From Halomonas daqiaonensis (GTDB lineage: Bacteria > Pseudomonadota > Gammaproteobacteria > Pseudomonadales > Halomonadaceae): DNA of 64,000 nt. The stretch covers positions 1 through 64,000 of the forward strand of contig NZ_FOBC01000011.1 in assembly GCF_900109725.1 (NCBI RefSeq), given 5' to 3'. The position numbers and the translations under genes are program-made. Of the stretch, positions 6,925-15,345 are shown piece by piece. Positions within the stretch are counted from its first letter, which is position 1. Every line of letters begins with the position of its first letter. Under the pieces are notes generated by a model. That model made no database searches and was not told the DNA's origin. It saw only the letters and a program-made list of their open reading frames with translations.

Positions 6925-8081
6925 GGCCCCTTTCCCCCCTCGGCATGGCGGCACTCGGAAGCGGGATCATTGGCATCACCTACGGACTGGCCCGCTTCGT
7001 GTTCGGGCTCTTCCTGCCCGCGATGCGCGACGAGCTGACGATCTCCCCGACCATGGCGGGGGTGATAGGCGCCCTGCCTTTCCTGAGCTTCGTCTTCGCG
7101 ATCCTCGCCGCCACCTGGGTGACGCGCCACCTCGGGATTCGCCGCACGGGCGTAACGGCCGCCGGCCTGGCCGGGGTCGGGCTGGTGACGATCGCTCTGG
7201 CACCGTCATCGCTGTTGCTGGCCATCGGCGTGCTGATCTGCGGGATCAGCACCGGTCTGTCGTCGCCGGTCATGGCGGAGACGGTTCACAAGGTCGTGCC
7301 GTTCGCCCTGCGCGGGCGGGTCAATGCCACCATCAATGCGGGTACCAGCCTGGGCATCGCCATCGCCATGCCGGCGGTGCTGATCTGGGCGGAGGCCTGG
7401 CGCAGCGCCTATATCGCCTTTGCCGCCCTGGCGGCACTGGGCACCCTGGCGGCCCTCTTGTATCTGCCCAAGGAAGACCGTGTCTCAGCATCGGGACCCC
7501 GCCCGATCGCCCTGCAGGCGAGCCGAGAGCAGTGGCTCGGGATCGCTCGGCTGAGCGGCCTGGCCGTCGGCATGGGGGGCGTAAGCGCGGCCTACTGGGT
7601 GTTTGCTCCCGATGCGGTGATCAATGCCGGGGGGCTGTTGCCGAGCCAGACCGCCTGGATGTGGCTGGCGGTGGGTCTCGGCGGGCTGTTGGGTGCTGGT
7701 GCCGGTGATCTCATCTCGCGTTTCGGGCCGGCCGCAAGCCACGCTGCCGGCCTCGTGGTGACGTCCGCCAGCCTCGCGCTGCTGGCCTTGGACCCCGGCA
7801 ACTTCGCCCTCGCCCTGGTCTCCGCGGCCCTGTTCGGTGCCGGCTACATGACTCTCAGCGGCTTCTACCTGGTCAGGAGCACCCAGATCATGACCGAGGC
7901 ACCCTCCTTCGCCCCGGTGCTGCCGCTGCTCGCCACTTCGATTGGCCAGGTCGCCGGCTCCCCGCTGGCCGGCTGGCTTGTCGGGGCCGAAGGCCATGTG
8001 GCCACCTTCATGCTCTTCGCCATCGTGGGACTCGCCGTTGCCGGGCTGGGGGCGTGGCTACTGAAAGAGCGAGGTCGCTAG
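6921..8081 (+). CDS. MFS transporter, 12 membrane helices
   Basis: A 386-residue polytopic protein with about twelve hydrophobic segments and a central loop near residue 190-205 (PKEDRVSASGPRP). It has the usual two-fold MFS organisation, with a first-half segment RHLGIRRTGVTAAGLAG in the place of the loop 2-3 motif and a second-half counterpart DLISRFGPAASHAAGL. It overlaps the TetR stop by four bases and is therefore co-translated with it. The role is most likely export of a toxic or signalling compound recognised by that regulator. The substrate cannot be predicted. Confidence 0.88.
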   Translation: MRPLSPLGMAALGSGIIGITYGLARFVFGLFLPAMRDELTISPTMAGVIGALPFLSFVFAILAATWVTRHLGIRRTGVTAAGLAGVGLVTIALAPSSLLLAIGVLICGISTGLSSPVMAETVHKVVPFALRGRVNATINAGTSLGIAIAMPAVLIWAEAWRSAYIAFAALAALGTLAALLYLPKEDRVSASGPRPIALQASREQWLGIARLSGLAVGMGGVSAAYWVFAPDAVINAGGLLPSQTAWMWLAVGLGGLLGAGAGDLISRFGPAASHAAGLVVTSASLALLALDPGNFALALVSAALFGAGYMTLSGFYLVRSTQIMTEAPSFAPVLPLLATSIGQVAGSPLAGWLVGAEGHVATFMLFAIVGLAVAGLGAWLLKERGR

Positions 8082-8186
8082 CGGGCTTCTGCATCGAACG
8101 CTCGGGCGTAACCGAGGGGGCTGGCCGAATTCGGCGTGACAGGACTCCGCGCCGTCCCCTTGCGCCTGCTTGCCTGTCCCGGGGCA

Positions 8187-8216
8187 AGGTGTCATCGTCA
8201 ACAGATAACGACCATC
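8187..8216. repeat. Dispersed 30-base repeat, copy 2
   Basis: This is the counterpart of 3922-3951: identical aggtgtcatcgtc and cgaccatc blocks at the same spacing. It lies 25 bases before the translation start of the monooxygenase fusion gene, so it is transcribed or promoter-proximal. The 159-base gap 8082-8240 holds nothing else that I recognise. Confidence 0.5.
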
Positions 8217-8240
8217 TACCTGGCCATGGGAGAAAATTCC

Positions 8241-8858
8241 TTGTTCATCGCCATGAACCGCTTCCGGGTCAACCCGGAAAGAGTGGAGGAATTCGAACAG
8301 ATCTGGCTGGAGCGGGAGACGCACCTGCAGGGCCTGCCCGGCTTCATCGAGTTCCACATGCTACGTGGCCCCGAGAAGGAGGATCACGTGCTTTACGCCT
8401 CTCACACCGTCTGGCGTTCGCGCGAGGACTTCGAGGCCTGGACGCACTCCGAGGCGTTTCGTGCGGCACACGCCAATGCCGGCCAGAGCCGACGCGAGGG
8501 GCTCTATCTGGGCCCGCCGACGTTCGAGGGTTTCGAGGTCATCCAGACAATCAACAACGAGGACAACGACATGAGCAACAAGGAAGCCTACGAGCAGAAA
8601 CTGCAGGCCAAGCTGGACGAGTGGCAGGCCGAGATCGACAAGCTGAGGGCCCAGGCCAAGGGCGCCGAGGCTGATGCCCGCCTGGAGAACGAGAAGGAGG
8701 CCGAACGTCTCGAGGCGAAGCGCGAGGAGCTGCGCCAGAAGCTCGATGAGCTGCGCAACTCCAGCGATGAAGCCTGGAACGACATCAAGGCCGGCGCGGA
8801 ACGGGCCTGGGCCTCGCTGAGCGAATCCCTCGAGAAGGCACGTTCTCGCTTCAAATAA
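8241..8858 (+). CDS. Antibiotic-biosynthesis-monooxygenase domain fused to Sll1863-like coiled coil
   Basis: I place the start at the TTG of 8241 (MFIAMNRFRVNPERVEEFEQ) because gggagaa precedes it at good spacing; ATG at 8226 or 8253 are alternatives. Residues 1-100 form an ABM ferredoxin-like domain with LPGFIEFHMLRGPEKED, YASHTVWRSREDFEAW and an ending EGFEVIQTI, as in small haem-degrading or quinol monooxygenases. From 8571 the same frame continues as MSNKEAYEQKLQAKLDEWQA, a charged coiled coil ending WASLSESLEKARSRFK, which elsewhere is a separate stress-related protein. A gagga site before the ATG at 8571 means that the second part may also be made alone. Confidence 0.8.
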   Translation: MFIAMNRFRVNPERVEEFEQIWLERETHLQGLPGFIEFHMLRGPEKEDHVLYASHTVWRSREDFEAWTHSEAFRAAHANAGQSRREGLYLGPPTFEGFEVIQTINNEDNDMSNKEAYEQKLQAKLDEWQAEIDKLRAQAKGAEADARLENEKEAERLEAKREELRQKLDELRNSSDEAWNDIKAGAERAWASLSESLEKARSRFK

Positions 8859-8966
8859 ACAGCGCCTCTCTTCCCCCGGGTGCCTCGTCAGGCGGCGCCC
8901 GGCCGGTAGTGTGACGGCTCCTGGTGCCGTCTGCTTCGGTCCTCGTCCCGCGCCAAAGAGGCCTCC

Positions 8967-9821
8967 ATGCGAAAGATCCTGCTCGTCGACAACGGCTCCC
9001 TGCGTGCCCAGGCCACGCTCAACCTGCGCCGCCTGGCACAGGCCCTGGGCCAGGCCACCGGCCAGGAGGTCGAAGCCGCGTCCCTGCTGCATTCCTACAA
9101 GATTCCCGCGGAAGACCTCGAAGGGCGCAAGGCGGTATCGCTGGGGCCGCTGGCCGAACAGCTGGCGGAGCAGGGCGCAACCGAGCTGGTGGTACTGCCC
9201 TTCTTCTTCGGCCCCAGCCAGGCGTTGACCCGCTATCTGCCCGAGCGCCTGGCCGAGGTGCAGGCCCGCTATCCGCGGCTCGCCGTGAAGGTGGCGTTGC
9301 CACTAGTGGATAGTCAGGCGCCGCTGGACCTGCGCCTGGCGCAATTGCTGGCCGACAACGTGCGCGAGCGGATGGAAGGTCTGTCGAAGCCGAAGGTGGT
9401 GCTGGTCGACCACGGCAGCCCGATCCCCGAGGTCACGGCGGTGCGCAACTATCTGGCCGGACAACTCAGCGTGTTGCTGCATCAGGAAGCCAGCTGCGTC
9501 ACCTTTGCCTCCATGGAGCGTCGTGACGGCGAGGCCTACCGCTTCAACGAACCGCTGCTGGTCGACCTGCTGGGCTCAAAGGCGATGGCCGATAGCGAGG
9601 TGATTCTCGCCATGCTGTTCCTCTCGCCGGGGCGACATGCCGGCGAAGGAGGCGACATTGCAGAGATCTGCGAGCAGGCGATGGCCAAGTCACCCGGCCT
9701 GCGCGTCAGCACGACACGGCTGGCGGGTGAACATGACGCCATCCTGGAGATTCTCGCCAGCCGCCTGGCGCAGGGGATTGCCGGCGCCCCGCTGCTGCTG
9801 GAACTCTCGGCCAACCGCTGA
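8967..9821 (+). CDS. CbiX/SirB-like chelatase-family protein
   Basis: A 284-residue protein with two CbiX-like halves. The first half opens RKILLVDNGSLRAQATLNLR and contains VVLPFFFGPSQALTRYLP; the second starts near residue 140 with KVVLVDHGSPIPEVTAVRNY and contains ILAMLFLSPGRHAGEGGD. CbiX and SirB insert Co or Fe into sirohydrochlorin-type rings, using His residues. The His of the second LVDHGS is kept, but the first half has Asn in the same place, so only one half may bind metal. No cobalamin or sirohaem genes are nearby, so the substrate is uncertain. The start follows a gaggcctcc site. Confidence 0.82.
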   Translation: MRKILLVDNGSLRAQATLNLRRLAQALGQATGQEVEAASLLHSYKIPAEDLEGRKAVSLGPLAEQLAEQGATELVVLPFFFGPSQALTRYLPERLAEVQARYPRLAVKVALPLVDSQAPLDLRLAQLLADNVRERMEGLSKPKVVLVDHGSPIPEVTAVRNYLAGQLSVLLHQEASCVTFASMERRDGEAYRFNEPLLVDLLGSKAMADSEVILAMLFLSPGRHAGEGGDIAEICEQAMAKSPGLRVSTTRLAGEHDAILEILASRLAQGIAGAPLLLELSANR

Positions 9822-9922
9822 GACGGCGAAGTCGCTTGGAGGTCGCTTGAAGAGAGTGCCGCCGACGGACCAGCGTTCTAGGCTGGGAGGAGTCATTGCG
9901 GCACAGGGCTCAAGGAGGTGCC

Positions 9923-10924
9923 ATGCCTGATACCCGAAAGAGATCCCTCAGCACCGGCCTGGAGCGGGTCCATCTGGCGTGGGACCTGTTCATCATCGTG
10001 CTGGTGATCGCCAACCTGACCCTGCTGCTGTTCGACAGCCTCTTCCTGCTGCCGCCCCTGAACGCCGGATTCGAGGCCGTGGCGCCCGGCCTGTATGACG
10101 CTTACGACCAGCACATCCATGCTCGCTTCTTGGCGATCGACCTGGGGTTCGTGGCCATCTTCCTGCTCGACGTGCTGCTGGGCTGGGCGGTGGCCATCGT
10201 CGAGCGACGCTACCACCGCTGGTTCTTCTATCCCTTCGTGCACTGGTACGACGTGCTGGGCTGCATCCCGGTAAGCGGCTTCCGGCTGCTGCGCGTCCTG
10301 CGCGTCATCTCGCTGCTGTACCGGCTACAGCGGCTGGGGCTGATCGACGTACGCCGCTGGTACCTCTACAGCGTGGTCGCCAAGTATTACGACATCCTGC
10401 TGGAGGAGCTCACCGACCGCATCGCCATCCGCTTGCTGGATAACGTTCAGTCTCAGATCCGCTCCAGCGACTCGCTTTCCAGCGGGTTGGTGGAACAGGT
10501 GGTACGCCCCCGCCAGCAGGCGTTGGTCCACGAGATCAGCCAGCGACTGGAGGCCATGGCCGGAAACGCCTACACACATAATCGACCCGACATCCTACGC
10601 TACGTGCGCGGCCTGGTCGGCCGCACCCTGGCGGAGAGCCCCGAGATTCGCCGGCTGGAACGCCTGCCGCTGGGCAGCCAGCTAACCCGGGGGCTCGAGG
10701 CTTCGATCTCCGACCTGGCCTGTCGCCTGGTCAACGAGGCCCTGCAAGGGCTGCAATCGCCGGAGTTCTCCACGCTGGTGGAGCACCTGGCCGATAGCGG
10801 CTTCGATGCCTGGCTACGCACCGACCCTCATACCGAACAGGTCACCGAGCAGGTGCTGCTGGACATGCTGGAGCTTCTCAAGGTGCAGGTCGCGGTCAAG
10901 GACTGGAAGCACAAGTACGAATGA
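9923..10924 (+). CDS. Voltage-sensor-like membrane protein without a pore
   Basis: A 333-residue protein; the ATG follows a strong aaggaggtgcc site. Four hydrophobic segments lie in residues 15-150: LFIIVLVIANLTLLLFDSLF; FLAIDLGFVAIFLLDVLLGW; an S3-like segment HWYDVLGCIPV; and an S4-like helix FRLLRVLRVISLLYRLQRLG with Arg at about every third position. This is the layout of a voltage-sensor domain of ion channels. No selectivity-filter sequence follows; instead there is a helical cytoplasmic region of about 180 residues. It may be a proton-type conductance or a sensor. It is often annotated simply as an ion transporter; the true activity is unknown. Confidence 0.7.
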   Translation: MPDTRKRSLSTGLERVHLAWDLFIIVLVIANLTLLLFDSLFLLPPLNAGFEAVAPGLYDAYDQHIHARFLAIDLGFVAIFLLDVLLGWAVAIVERRYHRWFFYPFVHWYDVLGCIPVSGFRLLRVLRVISLLYRLQRLGLIDVRRWYLYSVVAKYYDILLEELTDRIAIRLLDNVQSQIRSSDSLSSGLVEQVVRPRQQALVHEISQRLEAMAGNAYTHNRPDILRYVRGLVGRTLAESPEIRRLERLPLGSQLTRGLEASISDLACRLVNEALQGLQSPEFSTLVEHLADSGFDAWLRTDPHTEQVTEQVLLDMLELLKVQVAVKDWKHKYE

Positions 10925-10934
10925 ATTCATCCCG

Positions 10935-10953
10935 CCCCGGGGGAAACCCGGGG
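10935..10953. terminator. GC-rich hairpin between convergent genes
   Basis: CCCCGGG and CCCGGGG arms of seven pairs around the loop ggaaa sit between the stop of the voltage-sensor gene and the stop of the gene on the other strand. The T-run on either side is poor, so it may be a weak bidirectional terminator. Confidence 0.5.
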
Positions 10954-10961
10954 GTATTCCA

Positions 10962-11306
10962 TCATCGTGCTTCCATGACCCGCTCCAGCTCCCGACGATA
11001 GGCCGCCTCCTGGCTTGCCGGGTCGACGGGGAAGCGGTCGAGCTCTACCGCCAGCTCGAAGAAGCCCTGCCGCGGCATGTCGCCACGGCGGCTGACCACC
11101 AGGGCGGCGATCATCGGGCGGCCGGCGGCAACGTCCTCGCGCATCAGCGCTTCCAGGGCCAGGGCGACGCGCTGGATGGTGCCCGGCGGCGTCAAGCCCA
11201 GCGCCTCGGCGGCCTGCTGGTAGGTGATCGGCACGGCCGCATCGGGCAGACCCGTCAGCAGCTCGCGCAGGCGGGGGGCCAAGTTGCTTTCTTCCGTCAC
11301 ACTCAT
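10962..11306 (-). CDS. Hypothetical protein, helix-turn-helix-like
   Basis: A 114-residue protein starting MSVTEESNLAPRLRELLTGL, preceded by ggggaga. A central stretch (ITYQQAAEALGLTPPGTIQR, residues about 27-46) reads like a helix-turn-helix, and the rest (RPMIAALVVSRRGDMPRQGF) looks like a small alpha/beta unit. I do not recognise a named family. It lies 43 bases downstream of the phosphodiesterase gene on the same strand and may be co-transcribed with it. A DNA-binding role is possible but unproven. Confidence 0.7.
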   Translation of the reverse strand: MSVTEESNLAPRLRELLTGLPDAAVPITYQQAAEALGLTPPGTIQRVALALEALMREDVAAGRPMIAALVVSRRGDMPRQGFFELAVELDRFPVDPASQEAAYRRELERVMEAR

Positions 11307-11349
11307 TCTCCCCGCTTCTGTGTCATCGGTCCTTTGCCGTTGCTGAGAC

Positions 11350-11874
11350 TCACAACGGCAGGTGCAGGATGGCGCCGCGCAGGCCGCGCTCGTCGGCCCA
11401 CAGCTTGCCCAGGGTAATGGGCAGACGGAAGCGGCGCTTGCCCGCCGCGCCGGGGTTGAACAGAAGCTTGCCGTCCTGCCATTCATTGCGTGGCTTGTGG
11501 GAGTGGCCGTGGAGCACCGCATCGCAGGGGGTAGCCGGGTCGAACTCGGCCAGGATATGCACCAGGTGCAGGCGCCAGCCGTTGATGGTGAAGTCGTGGG
11601 TCATCGGCAGCGAGTCGGCCCAGGGCGCGGTATCGATGTTGCCGCGTACAGCCACCATTGGCGCCAGCTCACCCAGCCGCTCGAGGATGGCGGCATCCTG
11701 GTCGCGGCTGCCCACGTCACCCAGATGCAGGATAAGCTCGCAGCCCTCCAGCAGCGTCAGCGCCTCGGGACGCAGCAGCCCGTGGGTATCGCTGATGACG
11801 CCGATCGGCCGATCTGGCCGTTGGCAGCGATTTCCAGGGTCGTCATGGGGTAATCCTTTCTTGGCGTTCTTCAC
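11350..11874 (-). CDS. YfcE/MJ0936-type metallophosphoesterase, doubtful 5' end
   Basis: A calcineurin-like phosphodiesterase of about 155 core residues. Metal-binding motifs are in order: IGVISDTHG, LILHLGDVG, MVAVRGNID and AVLHGHSHKP, with NPGAAGKRRFR near the end, typical of YfcE-type enzymes that hydrolyse phosphodiesters. The frame is open only from a GTG at 11874 directly after the previous stop. The best ribosome site (aaggattacccc) instead precedes an ATG at 11847, which is in another frame; removing eight bases around 11801-11816 would join the two (see findings). The product may be weakly expressed or the gene may be recently damaged. Confidence 0.85.
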   Translation of the reverse strand: MKNAKKGLPHDDPGNRCQRPDRPIGVISDTHGLLRPEALTLLEGCELILHLGDVGSRDQDAAILERLGELAPMVAVRGNIDTAPWADSLPMTHDFTINGWRLHLVHILAEFDPATPCDAVLHGHSHKPRNEWQDGKLLFNPGAAGKRRFRLPITLGKLWADERGLRGAILHLPL

Positions 11875-12900
11875 TCAGGTTTCCGGGTGATCGCCATGTA
11901 ACCGGTCGATGATTCGGCGAGCGGTGGCGATGTCGTCGAAGACACCGTGAAGTTCTTCCTCGATCTCGTCGGCTGGAGTGGTGAGCTTGCCCAACGCCAG
12001 GAAGTCACCCTCGCGTTCGAGCGCCATGAAGAATGACTCATCGTGAAATCCCGCTTCAACCCCCTTGGCACCACGACGCCCGCTTTCGGCCTCGGCAATC
12101 CTTACAAAATTGTCCAGAAACCTTGGTGTCAGCACTTGCCTGGCCGCGTCGGGATTGTCCGAATGGACTTCGAACAGCTTCTCGAATGCGTCATGCCCGG
12201 TCTCGATCCTCGGCAGGTCACGACCCACGCCGCCGAACATGCTCATCAACTTGTTGCCCGGCCCATAGTCTCGGGCGATGAGAATACGCGCCGGGATCGG
12301 ATCGGGTACGCCGACGCGAATCAAAAGCCCCTTGAACTGGGTCGTAGGGGAATTGTTGGAATGATCGTTGTCGGCGTTGGTGCTCTTCTTTCTCTTGTCG
12401 TTGATCAGCTTCGCCTCGACGATCTCGAAAGGCACGTCGCGGTAGGTTCCTTCCAGCCGATCGCTGATTTCCGCCCGGCTGAAGCGACGGATCACACCCA
12501 GCTTCTGCATTCGCTCGAGTGGAAAGCCCTTCAACGCCTCGCGGTCATGGGTCAGGTCTCCGAGAAAGTCGCAGACCACCGGCATCACCGTCTCTGCGGC
12601 CGAACCACTCCATTTCGCGGCCTGGCGTTTCCACAGCAGCAGCGCCGCAACCGCGCCGAATGCCAGCGGAATCCCGAACCCCACGAGCGCGCCCACCAGC
12701 CCGTCCGAGCCGGAGCCGAAAAAAAGGAACAGCAGGCCGAGCACCGCACCCGCTGCCAGAGCGATCCCGGCGTGCCGTTTCGCAACCGCCAGAACCGTCT
12801 GGCGTTCCTGCTCCAGTTCGCTCAGACGGGGCGCGATACGCGCATCGTAGACCTCAGAGAAACCGGCCTCGATGGGGCTGCATTCGGTGAAATTAGTCAA
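11875..12900 (-). CDS. DUF3137 domain-containing membrane protein
   Basis: A 341-residue protein with a TTG start (12900) supported by ggggagagta just before it. Two hydrophobic segments at about residues 44-64 (HAGIALAAGAVLGLLFLFFG) and 69-90 (VGALVGFGIPLAFGAVAALL) form a hairpin in the membrane. The remaining cytoplasmic region (LGVIRRFSRAEISDRLEGTY, FEIVEAKLIND, FRDG-poor FKGLLIRV) is DUF3137, a family of unknown function. The gene is followed without gap by the phosphodiesterase. Codon use is somewhat less GC-biased than in core genes nearby. Confidence 0.85.
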   Translation of the reverse strand: MTNFTECSPIEAGFSEVYDARIAPRLSELEQERQTVLAVAKRHAGIALAAGAVLGLLFLFFGSGSDGLVGALVGFGIPLAFGAVAALLLWKRQAAKWSGSAAETVMPVVCDFLGDLTHDREALKGFPLERMQKLGVIRRFSRAEISDRLEGTYRDVPFEIVEAKLINDKRKKSTNADNDHSNNSPTTQFKGLLIRVGVPDPIPARILIARDYGPGNKLMSMFGGVGRDLPRIETGHDAFEKLFEVHSDNPDAARQVLTPRFLDNFVRIAEAESGRRGAKGVEAGFHDESFFMALEREGDFLALGKLTTPADEIEEELHGVFDDIATARRIIDRLHGDHPET

Positions 12901-13124
12901 TACTCTCTCCCCTTGATATTGCCTGGAAAAATGGGTTACTGAAGCGCCCGGCTCTTGACCTCAGTTCTCCAACTCACGAAAGTTGAATCGATAATACACA
13001 ACTAAACAGGCCGAACAACAAGCAGTCAGTCAGCTGGCTGGTCGGACCGGAACAGCCCGGGACACTGAAATACCGCTGCGCCGCGATGTGAAGTAACCAG
13101 GCCCACCGCCTTATGGAGGGAAGC

Positions 13125-13727
13125 ATGGTAATCAGGAAACTTGTACTCGCAGCAATCGGGCTCTTCACCGTTTTGACGGTGCCCGCCGCGGCGCAGGATG
13201 ACGAAGCTTTCTGTGGCGTCACCGATGCTTCGACGTTGGAAGAGGTCGCGAGCCAGCTGGAGGGAAAATGGATCTCGGAAGCCAAGGCGGGATACGTGGT
13301 GATGGGCCCGATGGTGATGCCCCACCCAGCTGCCCCGGCGCCGAAGACAGGACGTCTCGAGATGCGCGATGGGCGCTTGACCATCGTTCCCGACAACCCG
13401 GAGGGAATAGATCTTTCTCTCGACTGGGAGACGGGGGTCGACTGGAGCTTTGGCAAGCAGCCATCGCTGCCCGAAGGCAACGATGCGACAAATGTTCCCG
13501 AGCTGGACATCGACGACGACGAACTCGCTGTGGTCGCGGGATGCCCCGTGAATGAACTGCCACGCCTCGTCGGAGTTGACAGCTTGATGGTCGAGGGCAC
13601 GTCGATGACCTATACGCTCCGTCTGATAGTCGTCGACCCGGATCTGATCTATGGTTTTCAGCAGGTGCACGGCATCGCCGGCGGTCACTCCATCGTGGAA
13701 CGCCGCCCGATCGTGATGCACAGTTGA
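13125..13727 (+). CDS. Hypothetical secreted protein
   Basis: A 200-residue protein starting MVIRKLVLAAIGLFTVLTVP, with a clear signal peptide ending PAAAQ near residue 25. The ATG at 13125 follows ggaggg; one four codons upstream overlaps that site and is unlikely. The mature part begins DDEAFCGVTDASTLEEVASQ and has two Cys (CGV and AGCPVNELPR) that could form a periplasmic disulfide. I do not recognise the family. It is 55 bases before the WG-repeat gene on the same strand, and both are exported, so they probably act together in the envelope. Confidence 0.75.
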   Translation: MVIRKLVLAAIGLFTVLTVPAAAQDDEAFCGVTDASTLEEVASQLEGKWISEAKAGYVVMGPMVMPHPAAPAPKTGRLEMRDGRLTIVPDNPEGIDLSLDWETGVDWSFGKQPSLPEGNDATNVPELDIDDDELAVVAGCPVNELPRLVGVDSLMVEGTSMTYTLRLIVVDPDLIYGFQQVHGIAGGHSIVERRPIVMHS

Positions 13728-13782
13728 GCTATCAGCCTATAGGGGAGCTGGGCGGAAAGGGTAACCACCAGAAGAGGGTTTC

Positions 13783-15315
13783 ATGTCACGCAACGTTGTC
13801 TTTCTAACCACCGCGATGACGCTTGCCGGGTTTGCCGGGCTTTCAAGCGGCAAGGCCGACGCACAGACCCAGGAAACATGCGCAGATGGCGAGTGTTTCG
13901 TCGAAGCAGTGCGATCTTGCACAAGCGCAACCTACGGGATCCGCGACGGCATAGGGCTTGGCGCCGCAGCCAGATACAGGGTACTCGGCCAGGAAGGCAG
14001 TGCCTGCCGGATCGGGTTCTCCTTCACCGAAAACCCCAATCCCGCCCTTGTCGATCAATCGCTTACTTTCCTGGTGGACCCCGACGCAGCATCGAAAGAC
14101 ATGCTTCTCGGGGCGGTGAAAAGTTGTCTGACCGGAAGCACCGAAGATTACGGGTGCAGCGGCGCACTCGTTGCACAGGTTGGGAATGACACCGCCTCAT
14201 CGGGGACGCTGGTCGCGGGCGACGGTCCGTTTCCCTGCGGCAGAGAACCGACCGAAGCGGACGAGGCCTCGCTCTATCCCATGCCGAAAGACGGAAAATG
14301 GGGCTATGTCGACCGAAGCGGCGACTGGCACATCGCGCCGCAGTGGGATCAGGCTCATGCCTTCCACGAAGGTAGGGCAGCGGTCGGCGGCATGCAGGAC
14401 TGGGGCATTATCGACCGCGCCGGCAACTATGTCGTCGAACCGCGCTACGAGTCGGGATCCCTCTTTGAGTTCAATGGCCGGCGGTGGGGTACGTCCCCGT
14501 TCGTGGCGTATTCAGAGGGCTGCACCGTCGCGGCCATCTTCACCAATGAGCCGCAGCGATCGTTCTTCGTGGACCGCGACGGTAAAACCTATTGGCGCGA
14601 GGAACTGCCTGAATCCCTCCAGACGCGCGACATCCGCGACTTCGGTACCTTCTCCGAAGGCTTGGCGTGGTTTCAGGTGGGTCAGTCATTCGATGCTCGC
14701 CGTTACGGCTGGATAGATGCCACCGGTAACGTGGCCATTGAATCAGACTTCACGGAAGCGGGCCCCTTTTCCGGCGGATTGGCCCCGGCAAGCGTCGCCG
14801 ATGGTCAGGCCGGCTTCATCTCGCCGGATGGCCAACTGCAACTGCCGCGCAAATGGACTCTGGACAATACAACTGCCTTTTCGGAAGGCTTGGCGAAAGT
14901 CTGGACGGGACCCTTCGATATCGCCTTCATGGACCGCAACGACTTCGTTTTCGACAGCGTCACATTCGGTGCAGAACCAGGCAAAAAAGCAGCCAATGCG
15001 GCAATTGATACAGCAGGCAGATTCCAGGATGGCCTGGCCCCGATCGTCACCGACTTTTCCGCCGGCCGCGATCTCGTCTATGTGAAGCCCGATGGCCAGG
15101 TGGCCTTCGTGCCCAACGAGATCGACGGCATTGCGGTCTGCGACCCCAGGCAGTTGTCCGAGTACCACAACGGCCTTGTCCGCCTCGTTGTTGCCAAGGA
15201 TGGAAAAAGCTGTGGTGAGGAGCGTTACCTGAGCGGATTGGCGGAGTACGATCACGCCGTTTATGTCTACCTCGATACCGAAGGGCGTATAGCTTTGCGC
15301 CAGGAGCAGCAATAG
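13783..15315 (+). CDS. Exported WG-repeat protein
   Basis: A 510-residue protein with a signal peptide (MSRNVVFLTTAMTLAGFAGL, cleavage near ADAQ), preceded by agaggg. Residues about 30-140 form a Cys-containing N-terminal domain. From about residue 170 there are WG repeats: KWGYVDRSGDWHIAPQWD, DWGIIDRAGNYVVEPRYE, RYGWIDATGNVAIESDF and AGFISPDGQLQLPRKW, each followed by a GLA-like turn (EGRAAVG, EGLAKVW). WG repeats form beta-rich, probably propeller-like or solenoid binding surfaces. A periplasmic or surface binding role is inferred. The two upstream genes (one divergent) make a group that looks imported. Confidence 0.85.
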   Translation: MSRNVVFLTTAMTLAGFAGLSSGKADAQTQETCADGECFVEAVRSCTSATYGIRDGIGLGAAARYRVLGQEGSACRIGFSFTENPNPALVDQSLTFLVDPDAASKDMLLGAVKSCLTGSTEDYGCSGALVAQVGNDTASSGTLVAGDGPFPCGREPTEADEASLYPMPKDGKWGYVDRSGDWHIAPQWDQAHAFHEGRAAVGGMQDWGIIDRAGNYVVEPRYESGSLFEFNGRRWGTSPFVAYSEGCTVAAIFTNEPQRSFFVDRDGKTYWREELPESLQTRDIRDFGTFSEGLAWFQVGQSFDARRYGWIDATGNVAIESDFTEAGPFSGGLAPASVADGQAGFISPDGQLQLPRKWTLDNTTAFSEGLAKVWTGPFDIAFMDRNDFVFDSVTFGAEPGKKAANAAIDTAGRFQDGLAPIVTDFSAGRDLVYVKPDGQVAFVPNEIDGIAVCDPRQLSEYHNGLVRLVVAKDGKSCGEERYLSGLAEYDHAVYVYLDTEGRIALRQEQQ

Positions 15316-15345
15316 CACCGCATCGCCGGGTCGCCTGATTGGCGA

